Source: Paenibacillus sp.
Lineage (GTDB): Bacteria > Bacillota > Bacilli > Paenibacillales > YIM-B00363
Direction: 5' to 3'
DNA: 43,728 nt
NCBI GenBank assembly: GCA_031181325.1
Contig: JAPSKX010000021.1
Coordinates: forward strand, 1 to 43,728
A model generated the notes under the pieces. The model searched no databases and was not told where the DNA came from. It saw only the letters and a list, made by a program, of their open reading frames with translations. The position numbers were made by a program, and so were the translations under genes. Shown piece after piece: positions 24,301 through 32,495 of the stretch. The stretch's first letter is position 1. Each line of letters starts with the position of its first letter.

Positions 24301-25434
24301 ATGCTAGGACCGCTATCGAATCTCGCAAGGCTGCAAGATAAGGTGAAGACGAAACGAGTGTCGAGCTACGACCGGACGGGCAACAACAAGGACTTCGTTC
24401 GGCTGGCGCCCGGGGAGACGGCGGAGCTGGCGTCGATCGAAGGAGCCGGCATCGTCAAGCATATATGGATGACCTTGAACACCCAGGACGCGTTCATCCG
24501 CCGCAACGCCGTCATTCGCATGTACTGGGACGGCGAGCGGGAACCGAGCGTACAGGCGCCGCTCGGCGACTTCTTCGGCCAAGGCTGGGGCGAGGAATAC
24601 AACTTCGCGTCGCTGCCGCTGGCCGCGGCGCCGGCCAAGGGGAGGGCGCTGAACTGCTACTTCCCGATGCCGTTCGGCGCCGGCGCCCGCATTACGCTGG
24701 AGAACGACTCGGAGCACGAGCTGGCCAGCTTGTACTATTACGTCGATTACGAGGAGCACGAGTCGATCCCCGACTCCCTCGGCCGCTTCCATGCCTGGTG
24801 GAACCGGGAGATCACCGGGGTGCAGCCGGAGGAGGGCGAGACGGAGTGGGGCGTGATCGGACCGCAAGGGAATAACGCGACCGACAAGCACAATTACGTG
24901 TTCGCGGATATCGAAGGGAAGGGTCACTTCGTCGGCTTGAATTATTATGTCGACAGTCCGGGGCCGATGTGGTACGGCGAAGGCGACGACATGTGGATGG
25001 TCGACGGGGAAGACTGGCCGGGCTCGCTGCACGGCACGGGGACGGAGGATTTCTTCAACAGCTCCTGGTGCCCGAACGAGGTGTACTTGCACCCGTATTT
25101 CGGGTATGCGCGCGTGCCGACGAACAAGCTCGGATGGATGGGCCGCACGCATTGCTATCGATTCCTGCTCGAGGATCCGGTCTACTTCGACAAGTCGCTG
25201 CGGGCGAGCATCGAGCACGGGCACGACAACGCGCTGACGCTCGATCTGAGCACGGTCGCGTACTGGTACCAAGCCGAGCCGCACAAGCCGTTCCCGGCGA
25301 TCGCGAACCGGGAAGGCCGGGCGAACATGCCGGAGATTTCGTTCATCGACGTGCACCGCTGGCGGCATGAATGGCGCAAGGCGCTCGGCGGCGGCGCGAC
25401 GCTGTGGGGCCACGAACGCAAGACGGAGGAATAA
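24301..25434 (+). CDS. DUF2961 / glycoside hydrolase family 172 protein
   Basis: A 377-residue protein without signal peptide, so it acts in the cytosol. It has the DUF2961 pattern: SSYDRTGNNKDF near the start, GAGIVKHIWMT, the short PLGDFFG segment, and the hallmark LHGTGTEDFFNSSW at residues 243-256 with Glu249. DUF2961 proteins are now classed as GH172, whose characterised members include difructose-dianhydride-forming and arabinanase-like enzymes that act on furanosides. The substrate here cannot be told. An ATG at 24295 is only three bases from GGAGG, so ATG 24301 at nine bases is preferred. The gene is divergent from fabH and convergent with a LacI-family regulator that may be its controller. 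Confidence 0.9.
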   Translation: MLGPLSNLARLQDKVKTKRVSSYDRTGNNKDFVRLAPGETAELASIEGAGIVKHIWMTLNTQDAFIRRNAVIRMYWDGEREPSVQAPLGDFFGQGWGEEYNFASLPLAAAPAKGRALNCYFPMPFGAGARITLENDSEHELASLYYYVDYEEHESIPDSLGRFHAWWNREITGVQPEEGETEWGVIGPQGNNATDKHNYVFADIEGKGHFVGLNYYVDSPGPMWYGEGDDMWMVDGEDWPGSLHGTGTEDFFNSSWCPNEVYLHPYFGYARVPTNKLGWMGRTHCYRFLLEDPVYFDKSLRASIEHGHDNALTLDLSTVAYWYQAEPHKPFPAIANREGRANMPEISFIDVHRWRHEWRKALGGGATLWGHERKTEE

Positions 25435-25448
25435 GAGGAACATGGGAA

Positions 25449-25474
25449 GGGGCCGCTCCGTTCGGAGCGGCCCT
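25449..25474. terminator. Shared terminator between the GH172 and LacI genes
   Basis: GGGCCGCTCCG pairs with CGGAGCGGCCC around a TT loop. T tracts are short on both sides, but the stem is very stable and lies between convergent genes. Confidence 0.6.
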
Positions 25475-25503
25475 TGGGCTTGGCGGACAGGCTTGCCGGG
25501 AGG

Positions 25504-26502
25504 TTATGTGGATTCTCTGACGACAAGCTCCGCCTCCAGCACCGCCATGCTCGGGTGTAAGCGCGAGCCTCGCGCCTCGCCTTCGATCATCGATTGCAGC
25601 AAATCGACGGCGAGCGCGCCGGCTTCGTCGCGGGGATAGCGAAGGGAGGTCAACGGCGGCGCCGTCTGCGACGACATGAGAATGTCTTCGCTGCCGGCCA
25701 CGGCCAGTCCGCCCGGCACCGATACGCCGGCGCGGCGGCATGCGTCGAGGCATCCCGCCGCCATCAGGTCGTTCCCGCCGACGACGGCTTCGAACCGGAT
25801 GCCGCCGCGGAGCGCCTCCGTCAACCGGCGCGACGCCGATTCGAGTCGCCCGCCGCCGTCCAGCACGTCTTCCTCCCGAAGCTCCAGCGCTTCGAGGCGC
25901 GCAGCTTCTCTGAAGCAAGACAGCCGATAGCCGATGGGGGAATCGGGATGGCCGTTCGTCATATACCCGATCCGCTCGTGTCCGGCCTCCCGAAGATGGC
26001 GAATCAGTCGGCGATAGCCGTCCGTCCAGTCGATGTCGATATAGGGGAACTCGTTTTCGTCCCGGGCGGCCGGGCGCATGACGGACAGGACGGGAAGACC
26101 GGCGTCGCGGAGGTAAGCGGCGCTCTCGGCGCCGAGCGAATGCCCGAGGAGCAGCAGGCCGTCCGCGCGTCCGGCGAGCAGGTCTTCCAGCACGTCGTCG
26201 CCGTCCTTGCGGTACGTATGGAAAAACAGCGTGTACCCGTGCGCCTTCGCCCGGGACTCCATATGCAGCAGCACCCCCGCCTCGAACGGGTTGCCGAGGA
26301 AATGAACCAATACCGCGATCTGCCTCGTCCGCTTCGTCTTCAGACTTCGCGCCGTCGGGTTGGGGCGGTACCCCAGCTCCCGCACCGCCTCCAACACTTT
26401 GCGGCGGGTTTCCTCCTTCACCAGCTTCCGGTTATTCATCACGTAGGAGACCACCGCCTCGGAGACGCCCGCGCGATCGGCCACTTCTTTCCTGGAAACC
26501 AT
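25504..26502 (-). CDS. LacI-family transcriptional regulator
   Basis: A 332-residue repressor. The N-terminal helix-turn-helix (SRKEVADRAGVSEAVVSYVMNN, residues 3-24) and hinge helix (GYRPNPTARSLKTKRT) are followed by a periplasmic-binding-protein-like sugar sensor domain (about 60-330). Ser-Glu-Ala in the recognition helix differs from the usual Ser-Xaa-Xaa-Thr-Val-Ser. The start ATG 26502 has GGAG eight bases before it; an extension to 26532 lacks a ribosome site. It is the third gene of a same-strand group (oxidoreductase, dioxygenase, LacI). The perfect CG-centred palindromes before the dioxygenase gene are of LacI-family style and are its likely target. Confidence 0.93.
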   Translation of the reverse strand: MVSRKEVADRAGVSEAVVSYVMNNRKLVKEETRRKVLEAVRELGYRPNPTARSLKTKRTRQIAVLVHFLGNPFEAGVLLHMESRAKAHGYTLFFHTYRKDGDDVLEDLLAGRADGLLLLGHSLGAESAAYLRDAGLPVLSVMRPAARDENEFPYIDIDWTDGYRRLIRHLREAGHERIGYMTNGHPDSPIGYRLSCFREAARLEALELREEDVLDGGGRLESASRRLTEALRGGIRFEAVVGGNDLMAAGCLDACRRAGVSVPGGLAVAGSEDILMSSQTAPPLTSLRYPRDEAGALAVDLLQSMIEGEARGSRLHPSMAVLEAELVVREST

Positions 26503-26601
26503 GCTTCCCGCTCCTTCGTTCGTTGCTGCCACTAAAATACCACACCGGGAAGCGTCGGGGGAAGGCTCGCCCGAATCGAATCGCCTACGGCATTCCCCTC
26601 G

Positions 26602-27420
26602 CTACGCCTCGTCGCCCAGCCACAGGCTTTTGAGCGGCACCATGCGTTCCTCCGGAACGTAATACTTGAAGCAATTGTCGCTGATCTCGCCCAGGAGCTG
26701 CCGACGGATCGGGTCCGCGCCTTCGAGCAGCGCGGGCGATGCGCGATGGTAATCGATCGGGCGCATCCATATCGGACTGTAGCCGATGAACAGCTGCCGC
26801 CGCGTAAACGCCGAACGATTCGGCGCTCCGGCGTGCCACAGGTTTTGCGGGAAGATGAACACGTCGCCAGGCTTCCCGCATACCTGCATCTCGCCGTCTA
26901 CCGGAACGTCCACATTCGTCTGCGCCGGAGCATAATCCGGAAGCAGATGGCTTCCCGGGACGATCTTCGTATTGCCGCGGTTCGGCTCGCTCATGTCGCT
27001 TAGGATATAGCAGATCTTGATGTAATAGAGGGAGGTCAAGCCATGAATGCGCGGGAATTTCGGATGGGGACCGTCTTGGTGCCAATGGATGAAGCTGCTG
27101 GTCTTGGTGCTCCGATCGTTCGGATTCGGCTTTCGCACCGTGAGATGCGAGATATGGAGCTGGATGTTATAACCCATCAGGTTGACGATAAGCTTCAATA
27201 GCTGCGGGTGATCGATCAGCGACAGAATGGCGGGGGACCTCTCGACGCTGTGATAAATATTATAGGCGAGCGCCTCTTTCTCCTCTCCGACGATTCTGTC
27301 GATTTCCGCGTTCAGTTCGGCCACGCGCTCGGCCGGCAACACGTTCCGAAGAATCAGATATCCGTCTTTCTCGAACGCCTTCTTCAACGCCGGAATGTCT
27401 ACATCGACTTGTCGAGTCAT
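26602..27420 (-). CDS. Phytanoyl-CoA dioxygenase (PhyH) family protein
   Basis: A 272-residue cytosolic Fe(II)/2-oxoglutarate-dependent oxygenase. The metal triad is His114 and Asp116 (HWHQDGP) with His196 (NLWHAGAPN), and Arg207/208 is placed to bind 2-oxoglutarate. The jelly-roll strands include GNTKIVPGSH. Family members hydroxylate a wide range of small molecules, so the substrate is open; linkage with a Gfo/Idh/MocA oxidoreductase and a sugar-type LacI regulator suggests a sugar or polyol derivative (inference). An ATG at 27429 abuts AAGGAG, so ATG 27420 is chosen. Two palindromic operators lie upstream, one next to the ribosome site. Confidence 0.92.
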   Translation of the reverse strand: MTRQVDVDIPALKKAFEKDGYLILRNVLPAERVAELNAEIDRIVGEEKEALAYNIYHSVERSPAILSLIDHPQLLKLIVNLMGYNIQLHISHLTVRKPNPNDRSTKTSSFIHWHQDGPHPKFPRIHGLTSLYYIKICYILSDMSEPNRGNTKIVPGSHLLPDYAPAQTNVDVPVDGEMQVCGKPGDVFIFPQNLWHAGAPNRSAFTRRQLFIGYSPIWMRPIDYHRASPALLEGADPIRRQLLGEISDNCFKYYVPEERMVPLKSLWLGDEA

Positions 27421-27434
27421 TCCATCCATCTCCT

Positions 27435-27450
27435 TTTTACACGTGTAAAA
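27435..27450. promoter_or_regulatory. Palindromic operator 1 before the dioxygenase gene
   Basis: TTTTACACGTGTAAAA is a perfect 16-bp palindrome with a central CG, typical of LacI-family operators. It touches the AAGGAG of the dioxygenase gene. Confidence 0.82.
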
Positions 27451-27510
27451 TTTGTTGGATTAGAACCCTTGTCATCGGGAACCGTTCCCCGACGACGAGG
27501 ATTAATTCCG

Positions 27511-27528
27511 ATTTTACACGTGTAAAAT
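27511..27528. promoter_or_regulatory. Palindromic operator 2 before the dioxygenase gene
   Basis: ATTTTACACGTGTAAAAT, a perfect 18-bp palindrome, repeats the same core 77 bp (centre to centre) from operator 1. A third, unrelated palindrome (GGGAAC-C-GTTCCC, 27477-27489) lies between them. The pair could support a repression loop. Confidence 0.82.
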
Positions 27529-27660
27529 CAAATGCGCAATATCATTTTTAGACTCGGGGGAAAACGGCCCGTCTTCGACGATGGCGATGTTCGCGCCGAC
27601 GGCGAAGACGAGCCGAATGCTTATCGGTCCAATAGAACTAAGGACGGCCGCGCCGCTCCT

Positions 27661-28773
27661 TCACTCGATCGCTTGGAACGTCTGCGTCTCCGCGGATCGC
27701 TTCGCCTGGAGGCACAGGTAAGCGCTCGTCAGTCCGTCCTCCAGCGTGCTCAGCGACGACGCGCCGTTCTTCGCGATGTCGAGGAAGTTGGCCGCCAGCT
27801 TCTCGTCGCCGCCGAAGTGACCTTCGCCGTGCTCGAACTCGTAGCGGTCGACCCGCGCGGCATGGTGATGCACGACTTGGATTACGCCCGTCGTAAAGTC
27901 GAATTCGAGCGTGCCCTTGTAGCCCAGGAACCTCGCGCCCCTCGCGGCCGCCTTCCGGCGCGCGAAGAAGTTCTGGGAGTAAGAGGCATGCATGCCGCCT
28001 TCGTAACGAATCAAGGCGCTGCCGGAATCCTCGTTCCCGGTGTCTTCGGCGAAGGCGCAGTAGGGCCAGAGCTCCTCCCGATCCGTCCCGGCCGTGCTTT
28101 CCGCGCAGGTGCGCTTCTCCTCGCAATCGACGCATCTAAGACCCGCCGGCTTGTCTCCTCGGAACACCTGCTTCGACGTCATCGCCGCGACGGCCGCCGG
28201 CTTCCGCCCCGCCACGAAATTCAAATAGTCGAAGTCGTGCGTAGCCTTCTGGAGAAACATCCCGCCCGTCTCCTCTTCGTCCCGGTACCAGCTCTGATAG
28301 TACACGCCGCCGTACGGCACGTTATTGACCGCTTGGATATGCTCCACCGTTCCGATCGCGCCCGAGTCGATAATCGCCTTCGCCTGCTGCACGATCGTCG
28401 TCATGCGCAGCGGGTGGGAGACGACGACAGGCGTCGAGTACGTCAGAGACGCCTCCTTCAATCGATGCCAGTCCTCGAACGTCGTCGAGACCGGCTTCTC
28501 CAGGTACAGCGGAATGCCCGTAGGAAGCGCCTCCAGCGCATATCGCGTATGCAAGGAACATCGAGTTCCGATCAGGAGCCCGTCCGGAGCGACGCTCTGC
28601 ACCAGCTCCTGTGTCGACGCGAACACGGGAGGCGCGTCGGGTTCGCCCGTTTTCCCGCTCGCCTCGTATCTCGGATCCACGACGCCCGCGACGCGCACGT
28701 TCGGATCCAACGTCCGCATGATGTCGATGACGGATTTGATTCTTCTCCCGTAACCGATGACTCCGAGTTTCAT
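27661..28773 (-). CDS. Gfo/Idh/MocA-family oxidoreductase
   Basis: A 370-residue NAD(P)-dependent dehydrogenase. The N-terminal Rossmann fold begins LGVIGYGRRIKSVI; the EKPVS motif with its Lys (LYLEKPVSTT, about residues 92-101) and the THDFDYLNF segment are typical of sugar/inositol dehydrogenases. A Cys group, CVDCEEKRTC...YC (about 231-255), is found in a branch of Paenibacillus Gfo/Idh proteins and may bind metal. The true start is ATG 28773 with GGAGG before it. The gene is divergent from an AraC regulator, and the dioxygenase gene follows 240 bp downstream on the same strand. The substrate is probably a sugar, polyol or glycoside. Confidence 0.92.
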   Translation of the reverse strand: MKLGVIGYGRRIKSVIDIMRTLDPNVRVAGVVDPRYEASGKTGEPDAPPVFASTQELVQSVAPDGLLIGTRCSLHTRYALEALPTGIPLYLEKPVSTTFEDWHRLKEASLTYSTPVVVSHPLRMTTIVQQAKAIIDSGAIGTVEHIQAVNNVPYGGVYYQSWYRDEEETGGMFLQKATHDFDYLNFVAGRKPAAVAAMTSKQVFRGDKPAGLRCVDCEEKRTCAESTAGTDREELWPYCAFAEDTGNEDSGSALIRYEGGMHASYSQNFFARRKAAARGARFLGYKGTLEFDFTTGVIQVVHHHAARVDRYEFEHGEGHFGGDEKLAANFLDIAKNGASSLSTLEDGLTSAYLCLQAKRSAETQTFQAIE

Positions 28774-28819
28774 AGGTAATAACCTCCTGCGCGATTCACG
28801 CTTGTGTTGTATAGACCTC

Positions 28820-28825
28820 ATTATA
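28820..28825 (-). promoter_or_regulatory. Likely -10 element of the oxidoreductase gene
   Basis: A perfect TATAAT on the minus strand lies 47 bp before ATG 28773. No good -35 is evident, which fits control by the divergent AraC-type activator. Confidence 0.45.
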
Positions 28826-28847
28826 GAAAAGTACGCGCGGCGCCGTC

Positions 28848-28882
28848 TTACCGAATCGGCTGTATTTCTTGCGTAATCGGCT
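28848..28882. promoter_or_regulatory. AraC-type tandem operator
   Basis: TTxCxxAATCGGCT occurs at 28848-28861 and again at 28869-28882, as direct repeats exactly 21 bp apart with 11 of 14 positions equal. AraC-family proteins bind direct half-sites two helical turns apart. The second repeat ends just before a -35-like TCGACG (28885-28890), with TACAAT at 28908-28913 after a 17-bp spacer. Confidence 0.65.
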
Positions 28883-28957
28883 CGTCGACGCAAGCGCGCC
28901 GATGCAATACAATGGATAGCAGAAACCATTGCGGACGAAGGGAAGGTCCGATCTATC

Positions 28958-29863
28958 GTGGGGGAGAAGAACTTCAGACCGTATCTGGAAGGCCGGGTCG
29001 CGCTGGAGCGAGTGATCGGGATCGATCGGCTCGTGACGCTGTATTATTTCGAATTCGCGCGCGATTATCGGTTTCTGGGGGAATCTCATGATTTCTGGGA
29101 GATGGTCTACGTCGATCACGGCGAGGTGACGGTGACGGCGGACGAGTCGGTGATTCGGTTGACGCCCGGGATGATCATCTTCCATAAACCGGGGGAGTAT
29201 CACAGCTTCTATGCGAGCGGAGGGACGGCGCCGAACATCGTCGTCGTCTCGTTCACCAGCTCGTCCGATGCGATGAGGGCGTTCGAACGGGCGGTATTTC
29301 GGCTCGACGACGCGGAGCGGGACTTGCTCTCGGGCGTCGTGAGGGAAGGGAAGGCCGCCTTCCGCTTCCCGTTCGCGTATCCGCTCGTTCGCCGGGAGGA
29401 CGCGCCGCTCGGCAGCGAGCAGCGGCTGCGGACGTATCTCGATTCGTTCCTGCTGCAGCTGCTCTGCAAGGAGCCGCGCGACGCCGACGGGGCGACCTTG
29501 CGCACCTTGCCGCGGGAGAAGGAGTCCCGTTCGCTCGCGAAAGCGGCGATCGCGCTCATGGAGCGGCGGATCGGCGAGCCGCTGACCCTCGAGGAGATGT
29601 GCCTCGAGCTGCTCGTGACGAAGGCCCGTCTCAAGGAAGCGTTCAAGCGGCAGACGGGGCAGTCGGTCATGCGGTACTTCAGCCGGATGAAGATCGAGCG
29701 GGCCAAGCGAATGATCCGCGAGGAGGCGTGCAGCTTCTCGGAGGTAGCGGATCGGCTCGGGTACGCGACGCTCCAGCATTTCTCGAGCGCGTTCAAGAAG
29801 CTGACGGGCGTCAGCCCGTCGGCGTACGCTCGAAGCGTGAAGGCGCGGTCGGAGGGACATTAA
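28958..29863 (+). CDS. AraC-family regulator with N-terminal cupin domain, copy A
   Basis: A 301-residue transcription factor. The N-terminal cupin-like sensor domain (about 25-110, with HDFWEMVYVDHGEVTV and PGEYHSF) is followed by two helix-turn-helix motifs (about 200-295), ending with LGYATLQHFSSAFKKLTGVSPSAY, the AraC signature. The start is GTG 28958 with GGGAAGG about 11 bases upstream. It is divergent from the Gfo/Idh/MocA gene, and the 21-bp direct repeat between them is its likely site. A second AraC gene follows 24 bp downstream. Confidence 0.92.
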   Translation: MGEKNFRPYLEGRVALERVIGIDRLVTLYYFEFARDYRFLGESHDFWEMVYVDHGEVTVTADESVIRLTPGMIIFHKPGEYHSFYASGGTAPNIVVVSFTSSSDAMRAFERAVFRLDDAERDLLSGVVREGKAAFRFPFAYPLVRREDAPLGSEQRLRTYLDSFLLQLLCKEPRDADGATLRTLPREKESRSLAKAAIALMERRIGEPLTLEEMCLELLVTKARLKEAFKRQTGQSVMRYFSRMKIERAKRMIREEACSFSEVADRLGYATLQHFSSAFKKLTGVSPSAYARSVKARSEGH

Positions 29864-29887
29864 TCGTTCGCGAACGGAGAGGGTTCC

Positions 29888-30766
29888 ATGCGATTACAGA
29901 TCACTTACGAGCATCCGGCGGTCCCCGTGAACGCGTTCCTGTGGACGCCGCGTACGAGTCTCGAGCCGCTGCACGTGCATACGAGCCTTGAGCTGGGGCT
30001 TTGCGTCTCCGGCGGGGGCTGGTTCCACTTCGGCGCGAAGCGGTACCGCGCGGCAGCCGGCGACATCTTCGTCGTGAACAACCGGGAGCTGCATATCGCG
30101 CAGTCGGACGAGACGGACCCGAGCACTTATATCTTTCTGAATTTCGACCCGAACTACATCGCGGCGGAGGACGTGCAGCTGCTGCTGCCGTACGCGTACT
30201 ACCCCGACCGGTTCGACAATCACATTCCGCGCGATACGCCGCTCGCCGGGCAGCTCGCTCCGCTCATTCGCTCGATCTGGGAAGAGCTGAAGGAGCGGCG
30301 GCAAGGATACGGCAGCATGGTCAAGAGCGCGCTGTTGCAGCTGTCCGTGCTGTTGCTGCGGCGCGACGCGGAGCCGCTCGCTTCCGCGCATTGGCGGCAG
30401 CTCGTTCAAGACTTCGAGAAGATTCAGCCCGTGCTGACGTTCCTCGAGGAACGCTTCCGCGAGCCGCTCGAGCTGAAGGCCGTCGTGGAGCGGCTGCGGC
30501 TCGGGATCAGCGCGTCGCGGCTCAGCCACGCCTTCAAGGAAGCGACGGGGAAGACGTATAAGGAATACGTCCGGCAGCTGCGGTTGAACGAAGCGAAGCG
30601 GCTGCTCATGACGACGGAGCAGGACATGCTCGACGTCTGCTTCGCGAGCGGCTTCCAGAGCGCGGCGACGTTCTATCGGGTGTTCCAGGCCGACGCGGGC
30701 ATGTCGCCCGCGCAATATCGCGAGCGGCATCGGGTGCCCGCAATTATTGAGAATCCGGTGCCGTAA
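29888..30766 (+). CDS. AraC-family regulator, copy B
   Basis: A 292-residue AraC-type regulator. A cupin sensor domain (about 20-95, with HVHTSLELGLCVSGGG and DIFVVNNRELHI) precedes the C-terminal double helix-turn-helix (about 190-285), ending CFASGFQSAATFYRVFQADAGMSPAQYR. GGAGAGGG lies just before ATG 29888. It is not close in sequence to copy A apart from the family signature, so this is not a recent duplication. The ADP-ribosylglycohydrolase gene starts 100 bp downstream behind its own TATACT (30796-30801). Confidence 0.92.
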   Translation: MRLQITYEHPAVPVNAFLWTPRTSLEPLHVHTSLELGLCVSGGGWFHFGAKRYRAAAGDIFVVNNRELHIAQSDETDPSTYIFLNFDPNYIAAEDVQLLLPYAYYPDRFDNHIPRDTPLAGQLAPLIRSIWEELKERRQGYGSMVKSALLQLSVLLLRRDAEPLASAHWRQLVQDFEKIQPVLTFLEERFREPLELKAVVERLRLGISASRLSHAFKEATGKTYKEYVRQLRLNEAKRLLMTTEQDMLDVCFASGFQSAATFYRVFQADAGMSPAQYRERHRVPAIIENPVP

Positions 30767-30865
30767 TTTGGGAAGAAGCGACTGCCCGAACCTCTTATAC
30801 TGAACACAGGACTAGTTCGCGAACCGGCGCGAAGGCGGCCGGACGAACACGAAGGGGTGGGAGAG

Positions 30866-32254
30866 ATGGCGAAGTTTCCGATGTTGGCGTCGCTCGTGAA
30901 GGCGGAGCTGACGCAGCGGCGGGAGGAAGGCTGCGAGACGGAAGGGTTCGAAGCGAAGATCGAAGCGGCGGGAGAAGAAGAGGACGCGTTGCTGCGGGTC
31001 TACGAGGAGCTCATGGCGCTGCCTGTCGCGGAAGCGTTCCCGTTCCGCGAGCCGAACGAACTGGCGGCGATTCGGGCCGAACGGCCGGAAGGTCCGAGGC
31101 TGCTGCCGCGATCGATGACGGAGGCGGCATGGCGCGATAAGTTTGCGGGCGCTTGGCTCGGGCGCTGCGCGGGCTGCGCGCTCGGGAAGCCGCTGGAGCG
31201 CGGACCGTTCATGGGCGGCAGCGACGGCCGGCCCGGCTGGGACAATATTCGCCTCTGGTTCGAGGGCGCCGACGCCTGGCCGATCCGCGGCTATACGCCT
31301 CGCGAATCGCGCGCCGCGGCGCAGTACGGGCTGGCGGCGAATCCGAACAGCGGCAGCCTGCGGGAGACGATCCGCTACATGGAATCCGACGACGACATTC
31401 GCTATACGACGCTAGGGCTTCTGTTGCTCGAGCGCAAAGGGCTGAGCTTCACGTCCTGGGATATCGGCGAGCTGTGGTTCGAGCTGCTTCCCTTCGGCCA
31501 AGTGTATACGGCGGAGACGCAAGCGTATTTCAACTTCGCGTCGCTCTGGGGGCGTCAGTCGAGGTCCGCGGACGATTGGGAGGAGAAGCGGGAGTGGGTT
31601 CGTACCTATATGAACCCGTACCGGGAATGGATCGGCGCGCAGATTCGCGCGGACGGCTTCGCCTACGGGGCCGCCGGCCATCCGGAGCTGGCCGCCGAGC
31701 TCGCGTGGCGCGACGCGTCGTTCTCGCACGTGAAGAACGGCATCTACGGCGAGATGTTCGTCGCGGCGATGATCGCGGCGGCTTTCGTCGAGACGGATAT
31801 GGAGCGCATCGTCGACATCGGCCTGAGCGAAATTCCGAAAGACAGCCGTCTCGCGCACGACGTTCGACAAGCCGTGGACATCGCCCGGTCTTCCCGTACG
31901 CAGCTCGAGCTCGTAGAGCGGGTGTGGAACGCGTTCCGGCATTATCATCCCGTGCATACGAACAATAACGCGGCGTTGGTCGCGGCTTCCTTGATCTTCG
32001 CCAAGGGCGACTTCGAGACGGGCATCGCGACCGCGGTGCTGGGCGGCTGGGACACGGATTGCAACGGCGCGACGGTTGGCTCGATCCTGGGCGCTTCGCT
32101 CGGGAGGTCCGCGCTGCCGGGCGGGTGGATTGATCCGCTGAACGACACGCTGTACGCGGAAGTGAACGGTTTCCATCAGATCGCGATATCCGAGTGCGCG
32201 GACCGCAGCTTCGAGGTGTTCCGCAAGCTCAATCCCGAGGCTGAGATTTTATAA
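30866..32254 (+). CDS. ADP-ribosylglycohydrolase family protein
   Basis: A 462-residue protein of the ADP-ribosyl-GH (DraG-like) fold. After an alpha-helical N-terminal extension of about 95 residues come the motifs GAWLGRCAGCALGKPLE (replacing the usual GDALG), ESDDDIRYT with metal-binding acidic residues, and GGWDTDCNGATVGSILGA with Asp396 and Asp398 for the second magnesium. Members hydrolyse ADP-ribose links, but this branch, common beside AraC regulators and sugar genes in Paenibacillus, may act on other N- or O-glycosidic substrates. GTG 30857 overlaps the ribosome site, so ATG 30866 is preferred. A long hairpin lies after the stop. Confidence 0.9.
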   Translation: MAKFPMLASLVKAELTQRREEGCETEGFEAKIEAAGEEEDALLRVYEELMALPVAEAFPFREPNELAAIRAERPEGPRLLPRSMTEAAWRDKFAGAWLGRCAGCALGKPLERGPFMGGSDGRPGWDNIRLWFEGADAWPIRGYTPRESRAAAQYGLAANPNSGSLRETIRYMESDDDIRYTTLGLLLLERKGLSFTSWDIGELWFELLPFGQVYTAETQAYFNFASLWGRQSRSADDWEEKREWVRTYMNPYREWIGAQIRADGFAYGAAGHPELAAELAWRDASFSHVKNGIYGEMFVAAMIAAAFVETDMERIVDIGLSEIPKDSRLAHDVRQAVDIARSSRTQLELVERVWNAFRHYHPVHTNNNAALVAASLIFAKGDFETGIATAVLGGWDTDCNGATVGSILGASLGRSALPGGWIDPLNDTLYAEVNGFHQIAISECADRSFEVFRKLNPEAEIL

Positions 32255-32287
32255 ATCGACGGGGCCGCCGACGCTGCGGCAAGAATG

Positions 32288-32333
32288 GGAAGGACCGGTC
32301 GCCCGATATTCGGCGGGGCCGGTCCTTCCGTAT
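32288..32333 (+). terminator. Hairpin after the ADP-ribosylglycohydrolase gene
   Basis: GGAAGGACCGG (32288-32298) pairs perfectly with CCGGTCCTTCC (32319-32329). The T tract is weak. Confidence 0.55.
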
Positions 32334-32375
32334 GGATAACGCCGGGGATCGAGACGGGCTTCGAGCGTTTCAACG

Positions 32376-32399
32376 ATCATAGCTTTTTCCTATGATAAC
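32376..32399. promoter_or_regulatory. LysR-type box 1, before the CPVC protein gene
   Basis: ATCATAG-N7-CTATGAT (32376-32396) is an inverted repeat with the T-N11-A form of LysR sites. The 22-bp stretch 32378-32399 matches 17 of 22 positions with the sequence 33704-33725 next to the LysR gene start. A perfect palindrome TGTAGCGCTACA follows at 32451-32462. Confidence 0.6.
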
Positions 32400-32495
32400 G
32401 ATATGAAATGAGCAATTGATCCGATCCTCCCGATGCGATTAAATTACAGGTGTAGCGCTACATCATACGAATTTAATCGAAGGAGCGATTCCCCT

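Noticed and set aside
27529..27663. In-frame open stretch of about 36 codons beyond the TGA of the oxidoreductase
   Set aside because: It looked like possible readthrough, but there is no recognisable domain, no recoding signal, and the frame ends inside operator 2; probably chance.
27532..28779. A 415-codon plus-strand frame opposite the oxidoreductase
   Set aside because: Composition is Arg/Leu-rich without domains; the minus-strand gene has a clear Rossmann fold, EKP motif and GGAGG start.
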